From an uncultured Collinsella sp. (GTDB taxonomy: Bacteria > Actinomycetota > Coriobacteriia > Coriobacteriales > Coriobacteriaceae), in NCBI GenBank assembly GCA_900546775.1, contig UREM01000019.1:1-39638 (forward strand): 39,638 bases of DNA. The letters run 5' to 3'. The notes under the pieces are model-generated. The model saw only the letters and a list, made by a program, of their open reading frames with translations, made no database searches and was not told the origin of the DNA. The position numbers were made by a program, and so were the translations under genes. Below are positions 17,791 to 26,428 of this stretch, piece after piece. The number at the start of each line of letters is the position of its first letter. The first letter of the stretch is position 1.

Positions 17791-18348
17791 CTATTTCTTG
17801 AACGGGAAACCGAAGGCGTCCAGAAGGGCCTTGGCCTCCTCATCGGTGTTGGCGGTGGTCACGAAAGTGATGTCCATACCACGCTGGTGATCGACGGAGT
17901 CGAAGTCGATCTCGGGGAAGATGAGCTGCTCGGTGACGCCCATGGAGAAGTTACCACGGCCGTCGAAGCTCTTGGCGGAGATGCCGCGGAAGTCGCGGAT
18001 ACGGGGGATCGCGACGGAGGTCAGACGATCGAAGAACTCCCACATACGGTCGCCACGCAGGGTAACCTTGCAGCCGATCGGCATACCAGCGCGCAGGCGG
18101 AAGGTAGCGATGGACTTGCGGGCACGGGTGATCATCGGCTGCTGGCCGGTGATGGCGCGCAGGTCGCGCACGGCACCGTCGATGGCCTTGGAATCGGTAG
18201 CGGCCTCGCCGACACCCATGTTCACGACGATCTTCTCAAACTTGGGGATCATCATGACGTTCTCGTACTGGAACTTGTCCTGAAGCTGCTGCTTGACCTC
18301 GTTGTTGTACTTGGTCTTCAGACGCGGCACATACTTCTCTTCTGCCAT
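17791..18348 (-). CDS. rplE: 50S ribosomal protein L5
   Basis: 185 aa. Binds 5S rRNA and forms the bridge to S13. Family segments are [40 protein letters not shown] and [26 protein letters not shown] precedes the ATG. This gene heads the ribosomal block here. The normal upstream partners rplX and rplN are missing and it is preceded by non-ribosomal DNA. Confidence 0.97.
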   Translation of the reverse strand: MAEEKYVPRLKTKYNNEVKQQLQDKFQYENVMMIPKFEKIVVNMGVGEAATDSKAIDGAVRDLRAITGQQPMITRARKSIATFRLRAGMPIGCKVTLRGDRMWEFFDRLTSVAIPRIRDFRGISAKSFDGRGNFSMGVTEQLIFPEIDFDSVDHQRGMDITFVTTANTDEEAKALLDAFGFPFKK

Positions 18349-18485
18349 TGTTCACTCCTTCTTGGGGTTTTAAGCACGGGGCGTGGCCACGATGGGTTGT
18401 CCTCGTGCCTCCTGGCTGCATCCGCGCCGCTCATGGCATTTCGCGGTTTGGACTCGACGCAGCAGGAGCCGACAAAACAATCGGT

Positions 18486-18514
18486 ACTATACGCGCATCG
18501 GGAGCGTATTTCCA
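18486..18514 (-). promoter_or_regulatory. candidate promoter driving rplE and the downstream ribosomal genes
   Basis: On the minus strand, TGGAAA and TATAGT are separated by exactly 17 bases. The -10 matches consensus at 5 of 6 positions and the -35 at 4 of 6. It lies about 140 bp upstream of rplE, where a promoter would be needed because the usual upstream operon is absent. Confidence 0.5.
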
Positions 18515-18575
18515 GAAAAACCTCGTCTGCCTGCACAACTCCACAACTCCCCCGCACAAATGGGTCCCAAAAAGC

Positions 18576-18642
18576 AGTTGCGGTGAAATACGGACTGTTT
18601 AAGCCTGTTAAGCCGCCAAACAGTCCGTATTTCACCGCAACT
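18576..18642. repeat. 25-bp perfect inverted repeat (67-bp palindromic element)
   Basis: Arm 18576-18600 (begins AGTTGCGGTGAAATACGG) is the exact complement of 18618-18642, with a 17-base spacer. It lies 17 bp after the XdhC-family stop. With no T-run it is not a normal terminator. The length and perfection suggest a mobile palindromic repeat (REP or MITE-like) or a very strong transcript-end hairpin. Confidence 0.85.
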
Positions 18643-18659
18643 TATTGATGGGGATGAGA

Positions 18660-19703
18660 CTATCGCTTGCGGGGGACGAGTTTGGTGCGGCGCAGGTGGA
18701 TCATCTCGGCGGCGATGGAGATGGCAATCTCCTCGGGATCCTCGGCCTCGATGGCAACGCCGATCGGCAGGTGCAGCTCGTCGATCTGGTCCTGCGCAAA
18801 GCCCTCCTGCTCCAGGCGGGCGCGCACAAAGGCCGTCTTGCGGCGCGAGCCCAAGCAGCCCAGATAGGCGGGTTTGGCACGCATGGCCTGAATCACCACG
18901 TCGATATCGGACTTGTGACCCGCCGTGGCGACGACCACCAGGTCGCGCGGGCCGATGGGGCACTGCTTGCTCAGGCTCTTGTAGTCGACCAGACGACGGT
19001 CGTAGACACCGGGCACCCAATCGGGGGTCAGCGTGCCGGGGCGGTCGTCGCACGCCACGACGGCAAAGCCCGCCGCCGTAAGCACCCGCGCCGTCGCGGC
19101 GCCCACGTGGCCGCAGCCAAAGATATAGGTCAGGCCCTCGGGGCAGAGCGTCTCGATGTGCGCCGCGGGAATCTCAGAGGCCGCGTTGGTGTAGGTGACC
19201 TTACTCCCCTCCTCCACCAGCGAAAGCCCGGGGCAGCCCGCAATGGTGCGGCGCGATTCCTCGCCATGGTACTCGGCCACATCGCACTCGAGCGCGCTCG
19301 CGATAAACGGCTCAAAGTCGATGACGAAGTCGCCGATGCGTCGATACGCCAAGACGTCGGCAACCGACTGGAACAACGGTGCCTGAGTCGCATCCAGATG
19401 CAGGTAGCACAGGCAGATGGCTCCGCCGCAGATCATGCCGGTATCGGAGTTCTCGCCGCCCATGGTGTAGCGGACCAGACGCGATTGCCCTGCGGCCAGC
19501 AGCTCGCGCGCCTCATTCAGCGCAAAGAGCTCAATCTTGCCGCCGCCGATAGTGCCCGCCTGGCTACCGTCGGCAAAGACGGCCATCCAGGCGCCCACGC
19601 CGCGCGGCGACGACCCTGCCGTGCCGGCAACTACCACCAGCTCGCACGTCTTACCGGCCTTCAGAGCGCCAAGCGCAGCATTCACCACATCGAGCTTTTC
19701 CAT
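18660..19703 (-). CDS. XdhC/CoxI family molybdenum hydroxylase maturation protein
   Basis: 347 aa. XdhC proteins bind molybdenum cofactor and insert it, with the terminal sulfur (or here perhaps selenium) ligand, into xanthine dehydrogenase-type enzymes. The N-terminal CoxI-like domain has GTAGSSPRGVGAWM (27-40) and TIGGGKIE (51-58). The C-terminal Rossmann domain begins near 190 with IFGCGHVGA and includes the LGCLGSRRK-type segment. A CGG motif (MICGGAICLC) may bind metal. It starts 9 bp after yqeB on the same strand. AGAAGG precedes the ATG. Confidence 0.9.
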   Translation of the reverse strand: MEKLDVVNAALGALKAGKTCELVVVAGTAGSSPRGVGAWMAVFADGSQAGTIGGGKIELFALNEARELLAAGQSRLVRYTMGGENSDTGMICGGAICLCYLHLDATQAPLFQSVADVLAYRRIGDFVIDFEPFIASALECDVAEYHGEESRRTIAGCPGLSLVEEGSKVTYTNAASEIPAAHIETLCPEGLTYIFGCGHVGAATARVLTAAGFAVVACDDRPGTLTPDWVPGVYDRRLVDYKSLSKQCPIGPRDLVVVATAGHKSDIDVVIQAMRAKPAYLGCLGSRRKTAFVRARLEQEGFAQDQIDELHLPIGVAIEAEDPEEIAISIAAEMIHLRRTKLVPRKR

Positions 19704-19712
19704 TGCCGCCTT

Positions 19713-20507
19713 CTATCCTCTAAAGACATCGGTGAGCATAGCGAGTGCCTCGAGCACGCCGCCGCCGACCGACGTCGCCTTGTCCGAAATATAGTTGATA
19801 TAGCTGGCGTCACCGCGCGGATCGACATCGGCGCATTTAAAGCCCTCGGTCACTTGCACGCCGTTCGCCAAAAGCCCGCGCAGACAGCCATCGATCTGCG
19901 TGCACATGGGCGTATCGCCCGCATAGCCAATCACGTCTCCGGCGCTCACGATGTCGCCGATTGCGCGGTCGGACCGAAACACGCCGGCGGCGGGGCTGTG
20001 GATAACGCGCTCCTTGCCATAGCCGGCGATCATGCCCGGCACGCCCGTGTTGGGCTGGGGCGAACCTTGGGTAATGACACGGCCGAGAAAATGCCCGCGC
20101 ATGGTCTCGACCACGGCGTCGCAGTCAACCGGCGCGGTAAAGCCCGGCCCCACGGCGATGACGACAGGCGCCATGTCGCGCGTGGTGCCCAGATTGCGCT
20201 TGGCCAGAATCGCGTCGACCACAGCCGCGGGTTTAAGCTCATCGAGCATCTTGGCCTGGGGGTCCACCACCACGGCGACATCCCCCGCCTCGGTAATCTC
20301 AAGCGCCTCGGCCGACGTCTGCGCCAAGCGAGCGCGAATGCCCTCGACCTCGACCTCGCCCAGGCGAATGGCCTCGCAAAAACTGATTGTGCGGCGGATG
20401 CACGTGGGAACCGCGATATCGGCCATGACAACCGACACGCCGGCGCGCACCAAGCGAGCGGCGACGCCCGTGGCGATATCGCCGGCGCCGCGAACATAAA
20501 CGAGCAT
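19713..20507 (-). CDS. yqeB: selenium-dependent molybdenum hydroxylase system protein YqeB (EF2563 family)
   Basis: 264 aa. Starts with a Rossmann-like nucleotide-binding turn (VYVRGAGDIATGVAARL). Conserved family segments include IAVGPGFTAPVDCDAVVETMRGH and the middle HSPAAGVF. The family occurs almost only in genomes with selenium-linked molybdenum hydroxylases; the biochemical step is not established. GGGAGG lies about 10 bases before the ATG. It is divergent from yqeC and in operon with the XdhC-family gene. Confidence 0.9.
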   Translation of the reverse strand: MLVYVRGAGDIATGVAARLVRAGVSVVMADIAVPTCIRRTISFCEAIRLGEVEVEGIRARLAQTSAEALEITEAGDVAVVVDPQAKMLDELKPAAVVDAILAKRNLGTTRDMAPVVIAVGPGFTAPVDCDAVVETMRGHFLGRVITQGSPQPNTGVPGMIAGYGKERVIHSPAAGVFRSDRAIGDIVSAGDVIGYAGDTPMCTQIDGCLRGLLANGVQVTEGFKCADVDPRGDASYINYISDKATSVGGGVLEALAMLTDVFRG

Positions 20508-20548
20508 TCCCGGGGCACCTCCCTGTGCTACGGTTTGAGCAGAGCAAA

Positions 20549-20563
20549 AGCGGTTCGACCGCT
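20549..20563. promoter_or_regulatory. 15-bp dyad between yqeB and yqeC
   Basis: AGCGGT-TCG-ACCGCT lies in the 102-bp divergent gap. It is followed on the plus side by AT-rich TATTAT-containing sequence, a likely promoter zone for yqeC. On the minus strand the dyad is followed by TTTTG, so a short hairpin in a yqeB leader is the alternative. Confidence 0.45.
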
Positions 20564-20609
20564 ACTCTGATGATTATTTATTATCACAGTATTATACGGC
20601 GGTGAACAG

Positions 20610-21347
20610 ATGGAAACGACGAGCGGAAACCTCGCCTCCGCGCTCAAGATCGAGCCGGGCATTACCGCAATTATCGGCAGTGGCGGCAAGTCGACCTTGC
20701 TCAAGACGCTGGGTCTTGAGCTCATGCGCGCTGGCGGCCGCGTGCTCCTCTGCACCACCACGCGCATGTTCCCCGTCGCCGGCGTGCCGTGGGACGGGTC
20801 GAGCCGTCGCCTGGACGCCGCGCCCTGGAAGCCGGGCGCCTCGCATGTCCCCGGTTGCACCTGCGAGGCCTGCGTGGGCCTTGCGCGCGGAAGCATCTGC
20901 CAGGCAGGCGTCTTGGACCCGGAGACAGGCAAGCTCTCCGCCCCCGCCGAGCCGCTCGGCGAGCTGGCACGGCGCTTTAACTATGTGTTGGCCGAGGCAG
21001 ATGGCAGCAAGCGACTCCCGCTCAAGGCGCATGCCGCCTGGGAGCCGGTAATTCCCGCCGCCACGGCAAACGTTGTCTGGGTCGTCGGCGCCTCGGGGCT
21101 GGGCAAGCCCGTCGCCGAGGTTGTCCACCGCCCCGAGCTCTTCTGCGAGCGCTGCGGCTGCGAGCCTACCGACATCGCCACGCCCGAGCGCGTCGCCCAG
21201 GTGCTCAATGCCGAGATGCAGATGCTGAACCTAAACAATGCCCGTATCATGCTCAACCAAGTCGACACGCTTGCCGATCCAACGATGGCAGATCGCTTCG
21301 AGGCGGCCCTCGGCCGCTCCCTCATCGCCACCAGCCTCAAGGGGTAG
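20610..21347 (+). CDS. yqeC: putative selenium-dependent hydroxylase accessory protein YqeC
   Basis: 245 aa. A P-loop ATPase-like protein: GSGGKST at 23-29, then the family's EADGSKRLPLKAHA. A cysteine group (CTCEAC) near 83-88 and CERCGC near 178-183 could bind metal. The role is inferred from strict co-occurrence with selenium-dependent molybdenum hydroxylases. It is the only plus-strand gene of the maturation set. Start ATG after GGCGGTG. Confidence 0.9.
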   Translation: METTSGNLASALKIEPGITAIIGSGGKSTLLKTLGLELMRAGGRVLLCTTTRMFPVAGVPWDGSSRRLDAAPWKPGASHVPGCTCEACVGLARGSICQAGVLDPETGKLSAPAEPLGELARRFNYVLAEADGSKRLPLKAHAAWEPVIPAATANVVWVVGASGLGKPVAEVVHRPELFCERCGCEPTDIATPERVAQVLNAEMQMLNLNNARIMLNQVDTLADPTMADRFEAALGRSLIATSLKG

Positions 21348-21379
21348 CTAAAAGAGCCCCGTCCCAAATTAGCTACCCC
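21341..21379. repeat. 11-bp inverted repeat at the convergent yqeC/hydA ends
   Basis: GGGGTAGCTAA (21341-21351) and its complement (21369-21379) flank 17 bases. The left arm contains the yqeC stop codon and the right arm ends 14 bp before the hydA stop. It is a hairpin serving both convergent transcripts, without a T-run. Confidence 0.6.
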
Positions 21380-21392
21380 GGCGGTCTTCCCG

Positions 21393-22760
21393 TTAGCGGG
21401 GCACGTAGCGGCCGGGTTGGGCTCCGGTGGGCTCGCCGTCGCGTGCCGCCAGCACGCCGTTCACAAACACGGCCTTGGCGCGGCCATGTGCTTCAAAACC
21501 CTCGAGTGGCGTGTAGTCCACAGCCTGATGCTGCGTCGCGGCACTGATCGTCCAGCGCGCCTTGGGATCCCACACGCACACGTCGGCATCGGAGCCCTCG
21601 GCAAGACAGCCCTTGCGCGGATACATGCCAAAGACGCGCGCCGGGTTCTCGCTCATCAAGCGGCACAGATCCTCGGGTCCCAGCTGTCCCTCAAAGCTCG
21701 TAGCGATCGCGACGGGGCGATGCTCCACACCGGGCCCGCCGTTGGGAATCGCGCGGAAGTCGTCGCGCCCGCGGTCCTTTTGTCCATGCAGGTTAAAGCT
21801 GCAGTGGTCGGTCGCAATCGTATCGATCTCGCCGGCCACAAGCGCCTCGCGCAGTGCCGCACGGTCACCCGCATGGCGCAGCGGCGGACTCATCACATAC
21901 TTGGCACCCGCAAAGCCGTCCTCGCCCCGCTCCAGATAGCAGGTATCGTCGAGCATCAGATACTGAGGGCAGGTCTCGACATGGATGTTCTTCTGCCCGC
22001 GCGCCTTGGCAGCGCGAATGGCCTCGAGCCCCAGCTTGGTCGAAAGGTGCACCACGTTAACCGGCGCGTCGCCGGCCAGGTGCGCCAGATACAGCAGACG
22101 GCTCACGGCCTCGGCCTCGCACACATCCGGACGGCTGAGCGCATGGCCCTCGGGCCCGTGGATACCCTGCTCAAACACGCGCTTCTGCAGCTCATTCACC
22201 AGCGTGCCGTTCTCGCAATGCACGCACAGGATACCGCCCACGCGCTTGAGCTCCTCCAGCACCTCGAGCGTCTCGGCATCGTCCAGGCGCAGATGGTCGT
22301 AGGCAAAGTAGGTCTTAAACGACGACACGCCCGCCTCGCGCATGGCCGAAAGATCGGCGCGGTTGCGCTCATTCCACTCGGCAAGCGCCATATGGAAGGC
22401 ATAGTTGGCGGTGCAGGTGCCGTCGGCGCGATGATGCCACTCGACCAAGGCATCGGGCATGGTCACGCCGCGATCGGCCGTCGCGTAGTCCACAATGGTC
22501 GTCGTGCCGCCGCAGGCAGCCGCGCGCGTGCCGGTCTCAAAGCTATCGGCTGTCCAATCCATGCCGGTCCAGCACTGCATGTGCGTGTGCCCATCGATAA
22601 AGCCCGGGAACACCCAGCAGCCCGCGGCATCCTCGACGGTATCGCCCTCGGCCGGCTCAATCGCCGCGGCGATCCGCACGATCTTATCGCCATCCATGGC
22701 AAGATCGGCGCGACGAAGCCCCTGGGGCGTCACGAGCGCGCCGTTTTTGATGATGATCAT
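21393..22760 (-). CDS. hydA: dihydropyrimidinase / hydantoinase (amidohydrolase)
   Basis: 455 aa. Cyclic amidase with a binuclear metal site: His58 and His60 (DGHTH), the carbamylated Lys149 (SSFKTY), His181 (CVHCENG), His238 (VVHLST) and Asp318 (ATDHC). Members open dihydropyrimidine, hydantoin or similar five-membered rings. In this cluster the natural substrate is more likely a hydantoin-type purine breakdown product than dihydrouracil (inference). AAGGAG precedes the ATG, 9 bp after mocA. Confidence 0.93.
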   Translation of the reverse strand: MIIIKNGALVTPQGLRRADLAMDGDKIVRIAAAIEPAEGDTVEDAAGCWVFPGFIDGHTHMQCWTGMDWTADSFETGTRAAACGGTTTIVDYATADRGVTMPDALVEWHHRADGTCTANYAFHMALAEWNERNRADLSAMREAGVSSFKTYFAYDHLRLDDAETLEVLEELKRVGGILCVHCENGTLVNELQKRVFEQGIHGPEGHALSRPDVCEAEAVSRLLYLAHLAGDAPVNVVHLSTKLGLEAIRAAKARGQKNIHVETCPQYLMLDDTCYLERGEDGFAGAKYVMSPPLRHAGDRAALREALVAGEIDTIATDHCSFNLHGQKDRGRDDFRAIPNGGPGVEHRPVAIATSFEGQLGPEDLCRLMSENPARVFGMYPRKGCLAEGSDADVCVWDPKARWTISAATQHQAVDYTPLEGFEAHGRAKAVFVNGVLAARDGEPTGAQPGRYVPR

Positions 22761-22769
22761 AATTGCTCC

Positions 22770-23384
22770 TTATTGATTGATGCAGTTGGCCACGCGATCA
22801 AAATACGAGCAGGCGGCGATATGCTCCGTTATGCGTCGCTGTCCCTTGACGGTATCGACGTCCCACAGTTCGTAAGCACGCGCATCAACCAGCACCACGT
22901 CGATACGGTCCTTGAGGATCGAGCCGCCACCGTCCTTGCCCTCAAGACACATAAGTGCATCGAACAGTTCCGCCGGAAAGAGCACCGGGCTCGAAGGCTC
23001 ACCGTTGCACGCAAGACGCACCGGATACTTGCGGCCACGCTCATCAAACGCGCGAACCATGGCCTCAAAAGAATCCGAACTCACGAGCGGCTGGTCGCCC
23101 GGCAAAAAGAGGCAACCCTTCCAGCCGCGGCTCGCCCCCCACGAAAGGCCCGCACGGACGCTTTCGCTCCTGAGCTTGCCATCGTGCAGCACGCACGGGC
23201 AATGCTTGTCCTCGCAAATCTGGGCGACCTCGGGCCAACGCGTCGAAACCACGACGTCAAAGCCCCGGGGAACCGAATCGATAGTCCGGGCAATCAGCGG
23301 CTTGCCATAGATATCGGCAAGCATCTTGTTAGAGCCAAACCGCTTGCCCTCGCCCGAAGCCATAATGACGCAACCGAGTTTCAT
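22770..23384 (-). CDS. mocA: molybdenum cofactor cytidylyltransferase-like protein (MocA/YgfJ)
   Basis: 204 aa. Nucleotidyltransferase of the MobA/MocA group that would join CMP to molybdopterin for a hydroxylase. N-terminal IMASGEGKRFGSNKM is the nucleotide-binding loop; LPGDQPLVSSDSFE (near 93) carries the metal-binding Asp. Start set at 23384 by AGGGGAGG; an in-frame upstream ATG 17 codons earlier has no site. Forms a two-gene unit with hydA. It belongs to the subfamily found with selenium-linked hydroxylases. Confidence 0.88.
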   Translation of the reverse strand: MKLGCVIMASGEGKRFGSNKMLADIYGKPLIARTIDSVPRGFDVVVSTRWPEVAQICEDKHCPCVLHDGKLRSESVRAGLSWGASRGWKGCLFLPGDQPLVSSDSFEAMVRAFDERGRKYPVRLACNGEPSSPVLFPAELFDALMCLEGKDGGGSILKDRIDVVLVDARAYELWDVDTVKGQRRITEHIAACSYFDRVANCINQ

Positions 23385-23472
23385 GGCGATACCTCCCCTG
23401 AAACCATCGTACCCATAACTCGCGTCGCGGGGCATCTACATCGAAAGCGCTTATCCCGCACGCCCACGATGC

Positions 23473-23511
23473 AAAAAGGGGCACCCCGCCGGTTGGCAGA
23501 GCGCCCCCTTT
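23473..23511 (-). terminator. intrinsic terminator after ygeW
   Basis: On the minus strand, AAAGGGGGC pairs with GCCCCTTTTT around a long internal segment that can itself pair partly. It begins about 24 bp past the ygeW stop and ends in five T, separating ygeW from mocA. Confidence 0.75.
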
Positions 23512-23534
23512 ACATGGCTTACCTCAGCGCGGCT

Positions 23535-24737
23535 TTAGGCCTGGAACCAACGGGCGGTGTTGCGCTCGTCGAGGGCCTTGAGGGTAGCGGCGGGATCGGC
23601 AACCTTCTGCAGGAACATCATAGCTGCGATGGCGTACGGCTTGTAGCTGGCCTCCTTGTACATGCCCACGCGGTGCATGTCAAAGACGTCGGCGTTGACC
23701 TCGCCGTGCTCGCAAGAGACACCGGAGATGTCGGCGGGCAGCGGGTGCATAAAGATGGTGTCCTGGCCGTTGGCGGTCTTCTCCATGAGCTCGGTCGTGG
23801 AGCACCAGTCCTGATGGGTGGCGTTCTGAGCGAGCAGCTCCTTCTCGAGCGCTGCGATGCCGGCGTCGTCGCCCTCGGCGTACAGGTTGGTACGCTTCTC
23901 CATGGCGGCAAACGGAGCCCAGCTCTTGGGGATCACGATGTCGGCGCCCTCGAAGGCCTCGGCCATGGTGTTGACCTGCTTAAAGGTGGTGCCGGACTCG
24001 GCGGCATAGCCCTTGGCGCGCTCGACGACCTCGGGCATGAGGTCGTAGCCCTCGGGGTGGGCCAGGGTGACGTCCATGCCAAAACGGGGCAGCAGGCTGA
24101 TCAGCGACTGCGGGCAGGACAGCGGCTTGCCGTAAGAGGGTGAATAGGCCCAGGTAACGGCAACCTTCTTGCCCTTGAGGTTCTCAAGACCGCCAAACTC
24201 GTTGATGAGGTAGAGCATGTCGGCAGAGGACTGCGTGGGGTGATCGGAGTCGGACTGCAGGGAGATGAGCGTGGGACGGTGATCCAGAACGCCGTCCTCG
24301 TAGGCCTGCTGGACAGACTCGGAGACCTCGGCCATGTAGGCGTCGCCCTTGCCGATGTACATGTCGTCGCGGATGCCGATGACGTCGGCCATGAAGGAGA
24401 TCATGGTAGCGGTCTCGCGGACGGTCTCGCCGTGAGCGATCTGGGACTTCTTCTCGTCCAGGTCCTGCAGCTCGAGGCCGAGCAGGTTGGCGGCCTTAGA
24501 GAAGGAGAAGCGCGTACGGGTGGAGTTGTCGCGGAACAGGGAGACGGCCAGGCCCGAGTCGAAGATCTTGGACGAAACGTTGTTCTCACGCAGCTCGCGC
24601 AGGGCGTCGGCAACGATGTAGAGAGCCTTGAGCTCATCGGTGGTCTTATCCCAGGTGTGCAGGAAGTCGCTGCCGTACATGCCCTTAAAATCGAGGCCGT
24701 TCAGCTGCTCGACGAGCTCGGTAAACTTGGCGTCCAT
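23535..24737 (-). CDS. ygeW: knotted carbamoyltransferase YgeW
   Basis: 400 aa. Aspartate/ornithine transcarbamylase superfamily. The carbamoyl-phosphate loop STRTR is at 72-76, HPTQ at 166-169 and HPLP at 331-334. It is longer than ornithine transcarbamylase and fits the YgeW family. The substrate is not firmly established; in this context it probably removes a carbamoyl group from a ureido-acid made from purines, yielding carbamoyl phosphate (inference). Start at 24737 with AAAGGA; the frame stays open 64 codons upstream without a start signal. No carbamate kinase gene is in the window. Confidence 0.93.
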   Translation of the reverse strand: MDAKFTELVEQLNGLDFKGMYGSDFLHTWDKTTDELKALYIVADALRELRENNVSSKIFDSGLAVSLFRDNSTRTRFSFSKAANLLGLELQDLDEKKSQIAHGETVRETATMISFMADVIGIRDDMYIGKGDAYMAEVSESVQQAYEDGVLDHRPTLISLQSDSDHPTQSSADMLYLINEFGGLENLKGKKVAVTWAYSPSYGKPLSCPQSLISLLPRFGMDVTLAHPEGYDLMPEVVERAKGYAAESGTTFKQVNTMAEAFEGADIVIPKSWAPFAAMEKRTNLYAEGDDAGIAALEKELLAQNATHQDWCSTTELMEKTANGQDTIFMHPLPADISGVSCEHGEVNADVFDMHRVGMYKEASYKPYAIAAMMFLQKVADPAATLKALDERNTARWFQA

Positions 24738-24891
24738 GTAAATATCCTTTCCATAGATGAAACGATCGCAATGAGTAGATGTGCTCCGGCATGCGCGTGT
24801 GGCTAGAACATGCAGAGCGCTATGACGAGGACCCGCTACCGTTGAGGAAGCATGGGAGATAACGACCACGGGCCCCAAGTCAACAGGGGGT

Positions 24892-24916
24892 GCCGGGGAC
24901 ACAGGCTGTCCCCGGC
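24892..24916. repeat. 10-bp perfect hairpin downstream of ygeY
   Basis: GCCGGGGACA-CAGGC-TGTCCCCGGC lies 22 bp past the ygeY stop, in the 201-bp gap before ygeW. It is very stable but has no T-run. Possibly a dispersed palindromic repeat or an mRNA 3'-end hairpin. Nothing else is recognised in this gap. Confidence 0.6.
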
Positions 24917-24938
24917 TCAACAAGATCAAGGAATGGGA

Positions 24939-26324
24939 CTAGTCGATCTTGTTGTTGGTCAGACCAGCGCGGAACACGGTAGCGTCGCCATCGGCCTGGC
25001 TCGGATCGTAGAGGTTCAAAGCAGCAACATACATGGCGGCAGCGGTGACCAGGTCGTCCTTGTAGGTGACCTCGTTGGGAGCGTGAGCCTGAGACTCGGC
25101 ACCCGGGCCAAAGCCAACGCAGGGGATGCCATAGCGGCCCTGGATGGAAACGCAGTTCGTGGAGAAGGTCCACTTGTCGCACAGCGGACGACCGGTGCGC
25201 TTGTCCATGCTGGGCTCGCAGCCGATGCGCTCGTCACCGAACATGGCCTTGTGGGCGTCGACGAGGGCCTTGACGTGCGGAGCGGTCTCCTTGTTGATCC
25301 ACGTGGGGAAGTAAGCCTCGGTCTCGTAAACCTCGCCGGTCCAGGACGGACGGTCGTACATGTACATGGAGACCTTCACGTCGTCGCCGTACTTCTTGGC
25401 GGCCGGCAGGTTGCGGATCTCGTCCAGGCAGGACTCCCAGGTCTCGCCGGCGGTCATGCGACGGTCGATGGAGATGGCGCAGGAGTCAGCGACAGCGCAG
25501 CGGCTGGGGCTGGTGTAGAAGATCTGGCTGACGGTGCAGGTGCCGCGGCCCAGGAAGCGGGCGTCCTCGAAGTGCTCGGGGTTGTACTTGGGGTCGAGCA
25601 TCTTGACGAGGCCCTTGATGTCGGTCGACTCGTCGCAGCCGTTGTTGTTGAGGGCGCGGACGTCGGCGATGATGTCGGCCATTTTGTAAATGGCGTTGTC
25701 GCCGCGGTCGGGAGCGGAGCCGTGGCAGGAGGTGCCGTGAACGTCGACGCGGATCTCCATGCGGCCGCGGTGACCGCGATAAATGCCGCCGTCGGTGGGC
25801 TCGGTGGAAATGACGAACTCGGGCTTAATGCCGTCCTTGTTGTAGATGTACTGCCAGCACATGCCGTCGCAGTCCTCTTCCTGGACGGTGCCGACGACCA
25901 TGATCTTGTAGCCCTCGGGGATGAGGCCCATGTCCTTCATCATCTTGGCAGCGTAGGTAGCAGAAGCCATGCCGCCCTCCTGGTCGGAGCCGCCGCGGCC
26001 GTAGATGATCTCGTCGGTCTCGTAGCCCTCATAGGGATCGGCATCCCAGTTCTCGATGTTGCCGATGCCGACGGTGTCGATGTGAGAGTCGATGGCGATG
26101 ATCTTGTCGCCCTCGCCCATAAAGCCCATGACGTTGCCCAGGCCGTCGACCTTGACCTCGTCATAGCCAAGGCTCTCCATCTCGGCCTTGATGCAGGCAA
26201 CAACCTCGCCCTCCTCGCAGGACTCAGAGGGGTGAGAGATCATGGCGCGCAGGAAGCGAGTCATATCAGCACGATGAGACTCAGCAGCAGCCTTGATAGC
26301 GTCGAAATCGAGTTCTTTAGTCAT
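24939..26324 (-). CDS. ygeY: YgeY family selenium-metabolism-linked hydrolase (peptidase M20)
   Basis: 461 aa. Zinc-dependent amidohydrolase of the M20/ArgE/DapE type. Metal and catalytic residues are His81 and Asp83 (DSHIDT), Asp114 (GGSDQEGG), Glu149/Glu150 (VQEED) and a C-terminal His in SQAHAPNE. A dimerisation domain lies between about 185 and 300. Cleavage of an amide or ureido bond in the purine pathway is inferred from context. Start at the ATG 26324 (AAAGG upstream); a TTG three codons earlier is the alternative. Transcribed after ygeX with a 237-bp gap holding a large palindrome. Confidence 0.92.
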   Translation of the reverse strand: MTKELDFDAIKAAAESHRADMTRFLRAMISHPSESCEEGEVVACIKAEMESLGYDEVKVDGLGNVMGFMGEGDKIIAIDSHIDTVGIGNIENWDADPYEGYETDEIIYGRGGSDQEGGMASATYAAKMMKDMGLIPEGYKIMVVGTVQEEDCDGMCWQYIYNKDGIKPEFVISTEPTDGGIYRGHRGRMEIRVDVHGTSCHGSAPDRGDNAIYKMADIIADVRALNNNGCDESTDIKGLVKMLDPKYNPEHFEDARFLGRGTCTVSQIFYTSPSRCAVADSCAISIDRRMTAGETWESCLDEIRNLPAAKKYGDDVKVSMYMYDRPSWTGEVYETEAYFPTWINKETAPHVKALVDAHKAMFGDERIGCEPSMDKRTGRPLCDKWTFSTNCVSIQGRYGIPCVGFGPGAESQAHAPNEVTYKDDLVTAAAMYVAALNLYDPSQADGDATVFRAGLTNNKID

Positions 26325-26428
26325 AACAGTCAACCTTTCTACAAGGGTTTACCTACAGGTAGATATTTCAGATAGATCACTTGTGCCAAGCAGCGTGAGG
26401 TCGAGCACCCCACAAGCAAGTAACCATA

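Larger units (their letters stand above)
18349..18659. other. 311-bp gene-free junction between the ribosomal block and the selenium/purine cluster
   Basis: No credible coding frame was found, and no trace of rplX (L24) or rplN (L14) was seen in the minus-strand translations. The stretch holds a promoter candidate for rplE (18486-18514), a leader of about 130 bp, and a 67-bp inverted repeat (18576-18642). It looks like a rearrangement junction. Confidence 0.7.

Noticed and set aside
18349..18659. A decayed rplX or rplN gene before rplE
   Set aside because: The minus-strand translations of this stretch that I examined show no L24- or L14-like sequence.
18645..20570. A 641-codon plus-strand frame opposite the XdhC-family gene and yqeB
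   Set aside because: It is antisense to two conserved genes, and its translation is His/Arg/Ala-rich without motifs, typical of a shadow frame.
21417..24143. A 908-codon open frame on the plus strand across hydA, mocA and ygeW
   Set aside because: It lies opposite three clearly conserved genes. The open frame follows from GC-rich third codon positions; the translation shows no family motifs and there is no ribosome site.
24852..26375. A 507-codon plus-strand frame opposite ygeY
   Set aside because: It is antisense to the intact M20 hydrolase; Val/Asp/Gly-rich composition results from codon bias.
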